The position numbers and the translations under genes are program-made. 56,140 bases of DNA from Pseudomonadota bacterium (lineage in GTDB: Bacteria > Pseudomonadota > Alphaproteobacteria > Rhizobiales > Xanthobacteraceae). Below, piece after piece: positions 36,888 to 44,937 of the stretch (positions within the stretch are counted from its first letter, which is position 1; each line of letters starts with the position of its first letter). The notes below the pieces were generated by a model. That model had not been told where the DNA came from. It searched no databases and saw only the letters and a list, made by a program, of their open reading frames with translations. Where the stretch lies: the NCBI GenBank assembly GCA_023423415.1, contig JAFAFP010000009.1, forward strand, positions 1 to 56,140, in the 5' to 3' direction.

Positions 36888-37097
36888 GATTTCCGCAATG
36901 CCACGAACTACCACTCCGCGACAAATCCACGCCCGCCTGTTCGGCGGTCATTCCTCTTAACCTGCCGGATGTTCTGGACAAATCCCATGAAAGGCGAAAA
37001 GCTTGGCAGGTTGGAGCCAGCCGTATTGCCGGCGGATTCCGATGCAAACTGCAGCTCTTCCCCATCAACCGCCGAAAGACTCGGATTGTTTGCCATC

Positions 37098-37574
37098 ATG
37101 TCGCTTCGCCTTGCCCAAGCTCTACCCGCTCTTTGCCTTGCCCTATCGTTTGCGGCGAGCCCCGCCTTGGCACAGAACGAGCCGAATCAGCCCGACAAGG
37201 CCAAGCAGCAGGCCGAGCAGAAAAAGGAAAGTCAGCGGGTCAACGAACTGGCTGAAGCGTCAAAGCAGATGACCGGTCCCGCCGGTAACCCAGAATGCAT
37301 CTGGGTCGGCCGGAATATCGTTGGCAGGATCTATGCGAATGACCTTGATACCGCTTTCCGGCACTTCGATCTCTATGATCGATTTGGCTGTCCGGGCGGA
37401 CATGTTCAGGCAGCATTCCGCTGCGTATTGAAGCAGACACCGGCCGAGCCTCAGAAGCAGGAAAACGTCAACGCGCGCGTTCATTCATGTTGGGTTAATC
37501 CAGCGACGCCACCTACTCCCGCTGCTGCCTCGACCGCGCCTGCGACGCCGCCAACAGGAACAACAACGCAGTAA
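37098..37574 (+). CDS. Secreted protein of the beta-glucan locus
   Basis: 158 residues from the ATG at 37098, which opens a signal peptide (MSLRLAQALPALCLALSFAASPALAQ). The mature part has a charged Gln/Lys/Glu-rich segment, then a conserved-looking core (GNPECIWVGRNIVGRIYANDLDTAFRHFDLYDRFGCPGGHVQAAFRCVL) with three cysteines and a later one (HSCWV), and a Pro/Thr/Ala tail. Similar small proteins in Bradyrhizobium are labelled beta-1,3/beta-1,6-glucan biosynthesis proteins, as far as I recall; the activity is unknown. It lies between and is co-oriented with the ndvB-like gene. Confidence 0.75.
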   Translation: MSLRLAQALPALCLALSFAASPALAQNEPNQPDKAKQQAEQKKESQRVNELAEASKQMTGPAGNPECIWVGRNIVGRIYANDLDTAFRHFDLYDRFGCPGGHVQAAFRCVLKQTPAEPQKQENVNARVHSCWVNPATPPTPAAASTAPATPPTGTTTQ

Positions 37575-37692
37575 CCGCGTTGTTAATTCGCGAAGCGACG
37601 TCATCAATTCGCCACGGCTGGATGCAATTGAAAATTAGCCTCTTCAGAGGTAATTGATCGTCGTAGCAGGCGTTGCTCCAGGGGACGGGGCG

Positions 37693-40521
37693 ATGTCCTT
37701 CACCTGGCCCCGCTTGGTTTCGCGTTTCATGCGCCTCGTCGCCGTTGTCGTCGCGCTCGTTGCCTGCGTGCATGCAGGTCTGTGGGCACTTTCCGAAAAA
37801 AGCATCTCTGCTCCGGATATCGAAGGTCCGGTGGCGAGCATGTCGTATGCGCCGTTCCAGGGCGCGACCCATGCCGACAAGGCGCGCACCAGCATCGCGC
37901 AAATCCGATCCGACCTCCGGACGCTGTCGCCGCACGTCCGCGCCGTCCGTACCTACTCGGCAACCGGCGGTGTCGAGCTGGTGCCGCAGGTCGCGGCCGA
38001 GTTCGGGCTGAAGGTCACGGCCGGCGCCTGGCTGGACAACGATCCGCAACGCAACGAGCGCGAACTTCGCTCGATCATCGATCTTGCCCGCAAGAACTCG
38101 AACATCTCCGGCATCGTGGTCGCCAACGAGTCCGTCTATCGTGGTGAGACGATTTTGTTCGGCGACGACAAGCTGACCAAGGAAGAACTCGACCTGATCG
38201 GTTCGGCCCGCAACGCCGAAGAGCAGACCAAGCTCAAGGAGAAGGTCAACGTCGCCCGCCTGATCAAGACGATCCAGCGCGTGAAACGCGAGGTTTCGGT
38301 CCCGGTCACTACCGGTGAAATCTGGAGCGTCTGGCGCGACCACCCCGAACTGGTCTCGGCAGTCGACTATATCGCCGTCCACATCCTGCCCTACTGGGAA
38401 GGCGTTGCGGACCAGGCTGCTGTCGACGCCGCCATGGGCGGTTACCACCAGCTCCGCCAGATGTATCCCGGCAAGCGTATCGTGATCGCCGAGTTCGGCT
38501 GGCCGAGCGCAGGCTATAACTTCAAGCTGGCGAAACCCGGCCTGTTCGAACAGGCGGTCGTGCTGCGCGACTTCATCTCTCGCGCCGAGGCGATGGGCAT
38601 CGACTACAACATCGTCGAAGCCATCGACCAGCCGTGGAAGATCTTCGAAGGCAGCGTCGGCCCATACTGGGGCATGTTCAACGATGCCCGCGAACAGAAA
38701 TTCGCCTGGACGGGTCCGGTCACCGATCCCGAACACTGGAAGCTGGCGTTGCTGTCCGTGCTGCTGGGCTTCGTCCTGTGTCTGCCCCTTCTTGGCATGA
38801 CGGTAACGGTGACGCAGGGCATGGTCCTTGCGACCGCGGCCAATGTCGTGGGTGCCTGGTTCACTGCGGTCTTCGCCTTCTGGAAAGGCCACTACTTCGT
38901 GCCTGGCGCAGCCGTGGCGCTCGGCGTCGGTGTCGTGCTGCTGGTGCCGCTGGTGCTGATCGCGCTAGCCCGTATCGAGGAGATCGCCGCTATCGCATTC
39001 GGCCGCAAACCAAGCCGCCTGCTGCAGATGGTGTCGCCTTCGATTGCACCGGATGCCGTGGCGTCCGGCTACGCACCGAAGGTGTCGATCCATATCCCGG
39101 CTTATAAGGAACAGCCGGAGATGCTGAAGGCCACGCTCGATGCCGTGGCCGGCCTCACCTATCCGAACTTCGAATGTATCGTCATCATCAACAACACGCC
39201 GGATCCCGTTTACTGGGAGCCGATCGAGGAGCATTGCCGCACGCTTGGCGATCGCTTCAAATTCCTGCGTGAAGACAAAGTCGAGGGCTTCAAGGCGGGT
39301 GCGCTGCGCATCGCGCTGGATCACACTGCACCCGATGCCGAGATCATCGGCATCCTCGACGCCGACTATATCGTCGCGCCGAGCTGGCTGACCGATCTCG
39401 TCCCGACCTTTGCCGATCCGAAGGTGGGTCTTGTGCAGGCGCCGCAGGAGCATCGCGACGGCGATCGCAGCGTGATGCATTATGCAATGGCTGGCGAGTA
39501 TTCCGGCTTTTTCGACATCGGCATGGTCGAGCGCAACGAGAAGAACGCGATCGTCGTGCATGGCACGATGTGCCTGATGCGCCGCGCCGCCCTCGCCGCT
39601 GCCGGCAACTGGTCAAGCGACACCATCTGCGAAGACACCGATCTCGTCCTGACCATGATCGAGCTTGGCTGGAAGACACATTACACCAACCGTCGCTACG
39701 GCTTCGGTCTGCTGCCCGATACATTCGGCGCCTTCAAGAAGCAGCGTCACCGCTGGGCCTATGGCGGCGTGCAGATCATCAAGAAGCACTGGCGGCGCTT
39801 CCTGCCGGGCGTATCGAGCCTGAACCGCGAGCAGAAGCGCGAATTCCTTCTCGGCTGGCTGAACTGGCTTGGCGCTGAGGCGCTCGGCGTGGTGGTGGCG
39901 ATCTTCAACCTGCTTTGGGTGCCGGTCGTGGCATTCGTCGGCATCGCCATCCCGGATAAGATCCTGACGATCCCGATCCTGGCCGCCTTCGCGGTCTCGC
40001 TGGCGCATTTTGCGGTGCTGTATCGCCTGCGCGTCGCGATCCCGAAGAGACAGACCTTCGGCGCGATGTTTGCGGCGATGTCGCTGCAGCTTACCGTGGC
40101 GCGGGCCGTGGCCGATGGTCTGGTCAAGGATCACCTGCCCTTCGCCCGCACGGCGAAAGGCAACCGCGCCCGCAAGCCGATGCAGTTCGATGGCTTCTGG
40201 GAGTTGATCCTCGGCAGCCTGCTCATCATTGGCGCGATCACGCTGGTCGCAACCAATGACCTGCAGATCACCGAGATTTACATCTTCGCCACCGTGCTGG
40301 TGGTGCAGAGCCTGCCGTTCCTTTCCGCCGCGGGTCTCGCCGCGCTGGAAGGCCGCCGGATCAACGACTTCGCCTTCTGGGCGGAGCTGCAGCCGCGCCT
40401 CGTTTCGGCCTGGCGTCGTGCTCCGGCTTTGACCGCGGCGCAGGCTCCCGTCCTCGCGAATGCAATCATTGAGGTCCCGGCTGCGACTGCCGGCGAAACC
40501 AAACCCGAGACGGTCCAGTAA
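37693..40521 (+). CDS. ndvB: Beta-1,3-glucan synthase with GH17 and GT2 domains (NdvB-like)
   Basis: 942 residues from the ATG at 37693, preceded by GGGGACGGGG; an upstream TTG frame is less likely. N-terminal helix, then a GH17-like domain (about 45-345) with both catalytic glutamates (E146 in ANESVYRG, E267 in IAEFGWPS), two membrane helices, a family 2 glycosyltransferase (about 455-700) with DxD at D556 (ILDADYIV), a TED-like CEDTD, and QRHRW at Q684, then more helices. This fusion is the Bradyrhizobium NdvB layout (about 100 kDa), which makes cyclic beta-1,3;1,6-glucan for hypo-osmotic adaptation and symbiosis. A strong terminator follows. Confidence 0.82.
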   Translation: MSFTWPRLVSRFMRLVAVVVALVACVHAGLWALSEKSISAPDIEGPVASMSYAPFQGATHADKARTSIAQIRSDLRTLSPHVRAVRTYSATGGVELVPQVAAEFGLKVTAGAWLDNDPQRNERELRSIIDLARKNSNISGIVVANESVYRGETILFGDDKLTKEELDLIGSARNAEEQTKLKEKVNVARLIKTIQRVKREVSVPVTTGEIWSVWRDHPELVSAVDYIAVHILPYWEGVADQAAVDAAMGGYHQLRQMYPGKRIVIAEFGWPSAGYNFKLAKPGLFEQAVVLRDFISRAEAMGIDYNIVEAIDQPWKIFEGSVGPYWGMFNDAREQKFAWTGPVTDPEHWKLALLSVLLGFVLCLPLLGMTVTVTQGMVLATAANVVGAWFTAVFAFWKGHYFVPGAAVALGVGVVLLVPLVLIALARIEEIAAIAFGRKPSRLLQMVSPSIAPDAVASGYAPKVSIHIPAYKEQPEMLKATLDAVAGLTYPNFECIVIINNTPDPVYWEPIEEHCRTLGDRFKFLREDKVEGFKAGALRIALDHTAPDAEIIGILDADYIVAPSWLTDLVPTFADPKVGLVQAPQEHRDGDRSVMHYAMAGEYSGFFDIGMVERNEKNAIVVHGTMCLMRRAALAAAGNWSSDTICEDTDLVLTMIELGWKTHYTNRRYGFGLLPDTFGAFKKQRHRWAYGGVQIIKKHWRRFLPGVSSLNREQKREFLLGWLNWLGAEALGVVVAIFNLLWVPVVAFVGIAIPDKILTIPILAAFAVSLAHFAVLYRLRVAIPKRQTFGAMFAAMSLQLTVARAVADGLVKDHLPFARTAKGNRARKPMQFDGFWELILGSLLIIGAITLVATNDLQITEIYIFATVLVVQSLPFLSAAGLAALEGRRINDFAFWAELQPRLVSAWRRAPALTAAQAPVLANAIIEVPAATAGETKPETVQ

Positions 40522-40542
40522 TCCGTCTCACTTCCAGACAAG

Positions 40543-40571
40543 AAAAAGGACCGCGAGAGCGGTCCTTTTTT
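40543..40571. terminator. Bidirectional rho-independent terminator
   Basis: AAAAAGGACCGC-GAGA-GCGGTCCTTTTT, 12-bp stem with GNRA loop and T-runs on both strands, between the ndvB-like gene and the convergent M20 gene. Confidence 0.93.
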
Positions 40572-40600
40572 ATTGCGTTGATGGATCTAACGAACGGGCT

Positions 40601-41779
40601 TCAGCCCGCCGGCATGGCCGTCTCGACCAGCCTCGCCCAGTACGACGAGCCGATCGGGATGATGTCGTCGTTGAAATCATAGGCCGGGTGATGCAGGCCG
40701 GCGCTGTCGCCGTTACCGACGAAGATGAAGGCGCCCGGCCGCGCATTGAGCATGTAGGAGAAATCCTCCGCCCCCATCATCGGCGGCAGATCGTCATTGA
40801 CCCGCTCCCGGCCCGCGACCTGAGAGGCCACCGAGGTGGCGAATGCAGTCTGGTCCGCATGATTGCGCGTCACCGGATATCCACGGTGATACGTCACCCT
40901 TGCCGATGCACCGTGCAGCTTGGCCACTCCATCAACCACCTCGCGTACGCGCTTCTCAAGCAGATCGCGCACTTCGTCGGTCAGGCTGCGGATGGTGCCG
41001 GCAAGCTTGGCGGTCTGCGGGATCACGTTGTTGGTCGTGCCCGCCTGAAACACGCAGATCGATACCACGCCCGATTCCAGCGGATCGACGTTGCGGGACA
41101 CGATCGACTGCAACTGGTTGACCATCTGTGCGCCGACCAGGATCGGATCGATGCCGAGATGCGGCCGCGCAGCATGCGCGCCCTTGCCCTCGATCTCGAT
41201 CGAAACATAGTCGGCCGCCGCCATTATCGGCCCGACCCGCATTCCAAATTGTCCGACCGGCATTCCCGGGTAATTGTGCATGCCGTACACCTCTTCGATG
41301 CCGAAACGCTCCATCATCCCGTCGGCGACCATCTCCTTGCCGCCACCGCCGCCTTCTTCCGCCGGCTGGAAAATGACTACGGCGGTGCCGCCGAAATTGC
41401 GGGTCTCGGCCAGATACTTGGCCGCGCCGAGCAGCATCGCCGTGTGGCCGTCGTGGCCACAAGCATGCATCTTGCCCTTGGTCGTGGATTTGTAGGACAG
41501 CCCCGTCGCCTCCTCGATCGGCAACGCATCCATGTCGGCGCGCAATCCGACCACCGACGCACGTCCCCCCGACGCCGGCTTGTTGCCCTTGATCACGCCG
41601 ACCACGCCGGTACGGCCGATCCCCGGCACCACCTCGTCGCAACCGAACGCCTTCAGCTTTTCGGCCACCGAAGCCGCGGTGCGATGAACATCGAACAGCA
41701 GTTCGGGGTGGGCATGAAGGTCGCGGCGCCAGGCGGTGATTTCCGGATGAAACTCGGCGATACGATTGACGATGGGCAT
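40601..41779 (-). CDS. M20 amidohydrolase (aminoacylase/hippurate hydrolase type)
   Basis: 392 residues from the ATG at 41779. M20D metallopeptidase pattern: RRDLHAHPELLFDVHRTA, GLRADMDALPIEE, MHACGHDGHTAMLLGAAKYLAE (metal-binding Cys/His), FQPAEEGGGGGKEMVADG (catalytic Glu), and MGAEDFSYML near the end. Family members deacylate N-acyl amino acids, hippurate or indole-acetyl amino acids. No neighbouring gene points to a substrate. The expected single dimerisation domain is in the middle (about 185-295). Confidence 0.9.
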   Translation of the reverse strand: MPIVNRIAEFHPEITAWRRDLHAHPELLFDVHRTAASVAEKLKAFGCDEVVPGIGRTGVVGVIKGNKPASGGRASVVGLRADMDALPIEEATGLSYKSTTKGKMHACGHDGHTAMLLGAAKYLAETRNFGGTAVVIFQPAEEGGGGGKEMVADGMMERFGIEEVYGMHNYPGMPVGQFGMRVGPIMAAADYVSIEIEGKGAHAARPHLGIDPILVGAQMVNQLQSIVSRNVDPLESGVVSICVFQAGTTNNVIPQTAKLAGTIRSLTDEVRDLLEKRVREVVDGVAKLHGASARVTYHRGYPVTRNHADQTAFATSVASQVAGRERVNDDLPPMMGAEDFSYMLNARPGAFIFVGNGDSAGLHHPAYDFNDDIIPIGSSYWARLVETAMPAG

Positions 41780-42254
41780 TCCTCGGCTCCGAAAACGACT
41801 TGGGCTGCTTTTAGTCAGTAAATCCCGCAGATGCCGTCTGGGCAACAGCACACGACCCAGACATCCCCGGTGTAGCCGATGCGATCCAAACCCCGTCCTA
41901 ACGTCCTCCCGATCGGACGGGTTTTTGCTCTTCCTGATTCCGGCGGTGGCTCACCCAATCGCGGTTGGTGTTCGCAGGCGACACCCGGATGGTTCAAAGG
42001 TCATCGGCTCAACCGTCGGTACAACAATCTCAAATCGTTACCGGAAATCTATATTAAATAACTGAAAATAAAAGAAAAATAGAGAAGATCAGTCTACCGC
42101 GGGTTGCGCATCCGATCGCGGGCCCCCGCTGGCAACACGTTCATTGGAAGGTCTTCCCAACAACCTCACGGTCAAACGACAAACCCTATTGCGGCACAAA
42201 AAATTTCTAAGTATGCCAACGGCGTTCGGGCGCGATCCAGCGCGCGAGGAAGAT
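41780..42254. other. Gene-free stretch upstream of the tRNA
   Basis: 475 bp between the M20 gene and tRNA-Lys. It contains a hairpin near 41892 and an AT-rich section (about 42020-42095) that contrasts with the surrounding GC-rich DNA and may include the tRNA promoter. The only frames here start at TTG and cross the hairpin. No gene is supported. Confidence 0.5.
41892..41926 (+). terminator. Hairpin with T-run
   Basis: CCCGTCC (41892-41898) pairs with GGACGGG (41915-41921), followed by TTTTT. It has the form of a rho-independent terminator for plus-strand transcripts, though no plus-strand gene lies just upstream. Confidence 0.5.
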
Positions 42255-42539
42255 GATCCGGTAGCTCAGTCGGTAGAGCAACTGACTTTGATTGGAGCCA
42301 TTGGCAGGGAAACCCCCAATGGGATGGCGTCAAATTCGGGGAACCCGTCCGCGTCACGGCGACGGCAATCCCGAGCCAAGCCCCCTCACGGGGGAAGGTG
42401 TAGAGACTAGACGGCGCCCGCCTAAAGCCTTCGGGCCATGGTGAAGGGATAGTCCAGACTGCAAACCCAAAGGGGCGGCGAAAGCCGTAGCGGTACGTTA
42501 ATCAGTAGGTCCTGGGTTCGAATCCCAGCCGGATCACCA
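42255..42539 (+). tRNA. tRNA-Lys(UUU) interrupted by a group I intron
   Basis: Exon 1 is 42255-42288 and exon 2 is 42498-42539. Joined, they give a 76-nt tRNA with encoded CCA: acceptor GATCCGG/CCGGATC, D-stem GCTC/GAGC, anticodon stem ACTGA/TCAGT (42281-42285, 42502-42506), 7-nt loop CTTTTAA with anticodon UUU, variable AGGTC, T-stem CTGGG/CCCAG with loop TTCGAAT, and discriminator A. Lysine identity rests on the anticodon and A73. Without removal of the insert the tRNA cannot fold. Whether the genome has another tRNA-Lys(UUU) is unknown. Confidence 0.93.
42289..42497 (+). ncRNA. Group I intron (IC3, Azoarcus-like) in the tRNA-Lys anticodon loop
   Basis: 209 nt, with no open frame for a homing endonuclease. 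Visible group I elements: P1 from exon CTT with internal guide GAG (42295-42297; U-G at the 5' splice site); P2 CCATTGG/CCAATGG capped by GGGAAACCC; P3 GGCGTC/GGCGCC; P4 TCGGG/CCCGA; P5 CCGTC/GACGG; P6 with CCCCC-TCAC-GGGGG; the conserved GTGTAGAGACTAGACGGC and GATAGTCC strands of P7; P8 CGCC/GGTG; P9 CGGC-GAAA-GCCG; terminal G at 42497. The core wording is nearly that of the Azoarcus tRNA-Ile intron as I remember it. Insertion lies between U34 and U35, the position used in cyanobacterial tRNA-Leu(UAA). Confidence 0.93.
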
Positions 42540-42618
42540 CTTCTCCATTGAGAATTGCGGGCGCGATAATCACACCCCGACGGGCGGAGCCTGACCGAGC
42601 CTTTAACGGCCCGCCCTG

Positions 42619-43032
42619 TTACTTCAGCCAATACAGGTTCGTGGCCAGATCGAAACTGTCGGTGTTCACCAGCCCGTCCTGCAGATCCTTCTCGGCCTTG
42701 GCAATCGCAAAGACGAGAACTGACGCCGCGACGCATCCGTTCTGAACCAAGGCCTGGGACTCACCATCAATCGACCGGGTCTGCACCACCCAGTGCGGTC
42801 GCCCGGATGTGTCCGGGCGCTCGAGCTTGTGGATCTCGAACATTACCAGCGGCGCATCGGCCACCTTCGCATCGATCTGCGAGATGGTGACGATGCCTTC
42901 GTCCAGACGATCGAGATTGAAATTCGCCTCAAGGCCGAGGGACCTGTAGCGCTTGAGCGCACGCTCGACGCTTTCGAGATCGTTGTCAGTCCACGGCAGG
43001 TAGTTGGGCAATCGTGCCTCGCAGGATGCCAA
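42619..43032 (-). CDS. Hypothetical protein, start uncertain
   Basis: Up to 137 residues. The only upstream starts are TTG at 43032 or ATT at 43041, with no Shine-Dalgarno; the frame is closed at 43042. The body has a plausible protein character (LVMFEIHKLERPDTSGRPHWVVQTRSIDGES; CVAASVLVFAIAKAEKDLQDGL) but no recognised family, signal peptide or membrane segment. It may be a rare-start gene or a 5'-truncated remnant. It lies 80 bp after the intron-bearing tRNA on the opposite strand. Confidence 0.45.
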   Translation of the reverse strand: MASCEARLPNYLPWTDNDLESVERALKRYRSLGLEANFNLDRLDEGIVTISQIDAKVADAPLVMFEIHKLERPDTSGRPHWVVQTRSIDGESQALVQNGCVAASVLVFAIAKAEKDLQDGLVNTDSFDLATNLYWLK

Positions 43033-43277
43033 TGTTTCAATTCAACGACGAGGCACAGCCCCGTACGCATTCGCGAATTCAGCGACTCGAAAACAATCTT
43101 TGCCGAAATTCCGATTCAAACTGAACACTCATTCTGATCAGAAATTCCTTCGAAGGAACACATCCACCTCGAAAATGAGTCGTGATCTTGCCATGAACCG
43201 CCGGTACTCCTCGAAAACTCATGAGGGGGGTCACACCCGCCAATGTTCATTCGGGGGATAACAAGAGGAGGACCGAC

Positions 43278-43475
43278 ATGAGACTATCGTCGTGCGATCC
43301 GGCTTGCACCCCTTATCCGGCGTTCCAGAAGCCGGCTTGCCCGCGTTGCGGAGACATGCTGTTCGCTGCTGCCGCGACTGAATTTCTAGGCCAAGGCCAG
43401 ATCCGCAACACGTGGTCTTGCGACAGTTGCGACTACGAATTCTGGACCGCAGTGGCCTTGCCAAGCGACCTCTGA
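43278..43475 (+). CDS. Small zinc-ribbon protein
   Basis: 65 residues from the ATG at 43278, preceded by an excellent Shine-Dalgarno (AGAGGAGGA). Four cysteines form a ribbon: C21-P-R-C24 and C48-D-S-C51, with GD after the first pair and DYEFWTAV after the second; two further cysteines lie at 6 and 10. Such ribbons bind zinc and often nucleic acid or protein partners. There are 245 bp without a gene upstream, and a strong terminator follows, so it appears monocistronic. No specific family is assigned. Confidence 0.75.
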   Translation: MRLSSCDPACTPYPAFQKPACPRCGDMLFAAAATEFLGQGQIRNTWSCDSCDYEFWTAVALPSDL

Positions 43476-43512
43476 GCCGCGTCCCCAATTCCACGACTAC
43501 AGATCGGAAGAG

Positions 43513-43540
43513 CCGCCATTTTCTCAAATGGCGGTTTTTT
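43513..43540 (+). terminator. Rho-independent terminator
   Basis: CCGCCATTT-TCTC-AAATGGCGG followed by TTTTTT, 37 bp after the zinc-ribbon gene. Confidence 0.92.
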
Positions 43541-43649
43541 CGCGTCACGCTCTTGCCTGCGGCTACCCAGGTTTGCAGAACCCGTTCATGGGATTAAGAA
43601 GAACCCAATCAGCCTCAAGCTTTGAGGACATGGGACGGAGATTGCGCGG

Positions 43650-44834
43650 ATGGCGGCGTCGAACGGTCAGAATTTGCCTTTCCTGGTGGCGGGTGGCGGT
43701 ATCGGAGGCTTGGTTGCGGCCTATGCGCTGGCGCTGAAGGGCTTCCCGGTCCGCGTTCTCGAACAGGCTGACGGCTTCCGCGAGATCGGTGCCGGCATCC
43801 AGCTTGGCCCGAATATCTTCATGGCCCTGGACAAGATCGGCCTCAAGGATGCGATCCTTGCCGACTCCTGGGTCCCGCCGCGTCAGGAGATGCGTGACGC
43901 CCTCACCGGCAAACTGATCACCGAGGTTCCTCTCAACGAGGAGATCATCAAACGATACGGTCAACCCTACGCGGTCACCCACCGCCATGACATTCACGCC
44001 ACCTTCCTCAAGGCCTGTCAGGGCAACAACCTGATCACGCTGGAAACCGACCGCGAAGTGGTCGATTTCGAGGACGATGGCAGCACCGTCACTGTCATTC
44101 TGAAGAACGGCGAACGCATCGAGGGCCGCGCCTTGATCGGCTGCGATGGCCTGTGGTCGAAAATCCGCGCCAAGGTCGTCGGCGACGGCAAGCCGCGCGT
44201 GTCTGGTCACATTGCCTATCGCGCGGTGTTGAAGAAGGAAGACGTCCCTGCCGATCTCTGGCAGCCCGGCATCATCCTCTGGGCCGGCCCCCGTACTCAC
44301 TTCGTGCATTACCCGCTCCGCCGCGGCGAGCTCTACAACCTCGTCGCTGTGTTCCACTCCGATCACTACGCTGAAGGCTGGGACAGCGAAGGCGACAAGC
44401 AGCTCCTGTTCGATCACTTCAAAGGCCAGCGGCCGGAAGTGCTGCGGATGCTCGAGCGGATCGAGACCTGGCGCTACTGGGTGTTGTGCGATCGCGAGCC
44501 GGTCAAGAACTGGTCTAAGGGCCGTGTCACGCTGCTCGGCGATGCCGCGCATCCGATGCTGCAATACCTGGCGCAAGGCGCCTGTCAGGCGACCGAAGAT
44601 GCCGTGTGGCTCGCCGAAAAAGTAGCTGCGCAACCGGACAACTTGCCAGCCGCTTTCGAGGCCTATCAGCAGCAGCGCTATCTGCGCACGGCACGCGTGC
44701 AGATCATGGCCCGTATCTATGGCGAGTTCTATCACGCCCGCGGACCCGCAGCCGAACTGCGGGACATGATGCTGGCCGCGCGCACGCCGGAACAATCGCT
44801 CGAAGGCGTCGCGTGGCTGTACGGGACGAACTAA
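43650..44834 (+). CDS. FAD-dependent aromatic hydroxylase (3-hydroxybenzoate 6-hydroxylase-like)
   Basis: 394 residues, the length of 3-hydroxybenzoate 6-monooxygenases. FAD-binding GGGIGG (residues 15-20) within FLVAGGGIGGLVAAYALALKG, the mid-protein GCDGLWSKIR motif, and GDAAHPMLQYLAQGACQATEDAVWLAEK. The family hydroxylates salicylate-, 3-hydroxybenzoate- or nicotinate-type rings with NAD(P)H and O2. No gentisate dioxygenase gene is adjacent, so the substrate is open. It is monocistronic between two terminators and convergent with a LigI-like hydrolase gene. Confidence 0.85.
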   Translation: MAASNGQNLPFLVAGGGIGGLVAAYALALKGFPVRVLEQADGFREIGAGIQLGPNIFMALDKIGLKDAILADSWVPPRQEMRDALTGKLITEVPLNEEIIKRYGQPYAVTHRHDIHATFLKACQGNNLITLETDREVVDFEDDGSTVTVILKNGERIEGRALIGCDGLWSKIRAKVVGDGKPRVSGHIAYRAVLKKEDVPADLWQPGIILWAGPRTHFVHYPLRRGELYNLVAVFHSDHYAEGWDSEGDKQLLFDHFKGQRPEVLRMLERIETWRYWVLCDREPVKNWSKGRVTLLGDAAHPMLQYLAQGACQATEDAVWLAEKVAAQPDNLPAAFEAYQQQRYLRTARVQIMARIYGEFYHARGPAAELRDMMLAARTPEQSLEGVAWLYGTN

Positions 44835-44856
44835 GACGGATCGACATGAGGATCTA

Positions 44857-44887
44857 AAAAAGGCCGGCGAAGTTCGCCGGCCTTTTT
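44857..44887. terminator. Bidirectional rho-independent terminator
   Basis: AAAAAGGCCGGCG-AAGTT-CGCCGGCCTTTTT, 13-bp stem, between the hydroxylase gene and the convergent amidohydrolase gene. Confidence 0.93.
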
Positions 44888-44937
44888 CGTACTGATGATG
44901 AAGCTTGAGACTGGGAGCTTTGTCCGCCTCGGATCGA

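Noticed and set aside
41815..41997. 60-residue minus-strand frame ending WVVCCCPDGICGIY
   Set aside because: Starts at TTG without a ribosome-binding site and crosses a terminator-like hairpin. The cysteine-rich tail is curious but nothing else supports a gene.
42422..42736. 104-residue minus-strand frame containing GDPAGIRTQDLLIN
   Set aside because: This peptide is the antisense translation of the tRNA 3' exon, a familiar false gene; the rest reads antisense to the intron.
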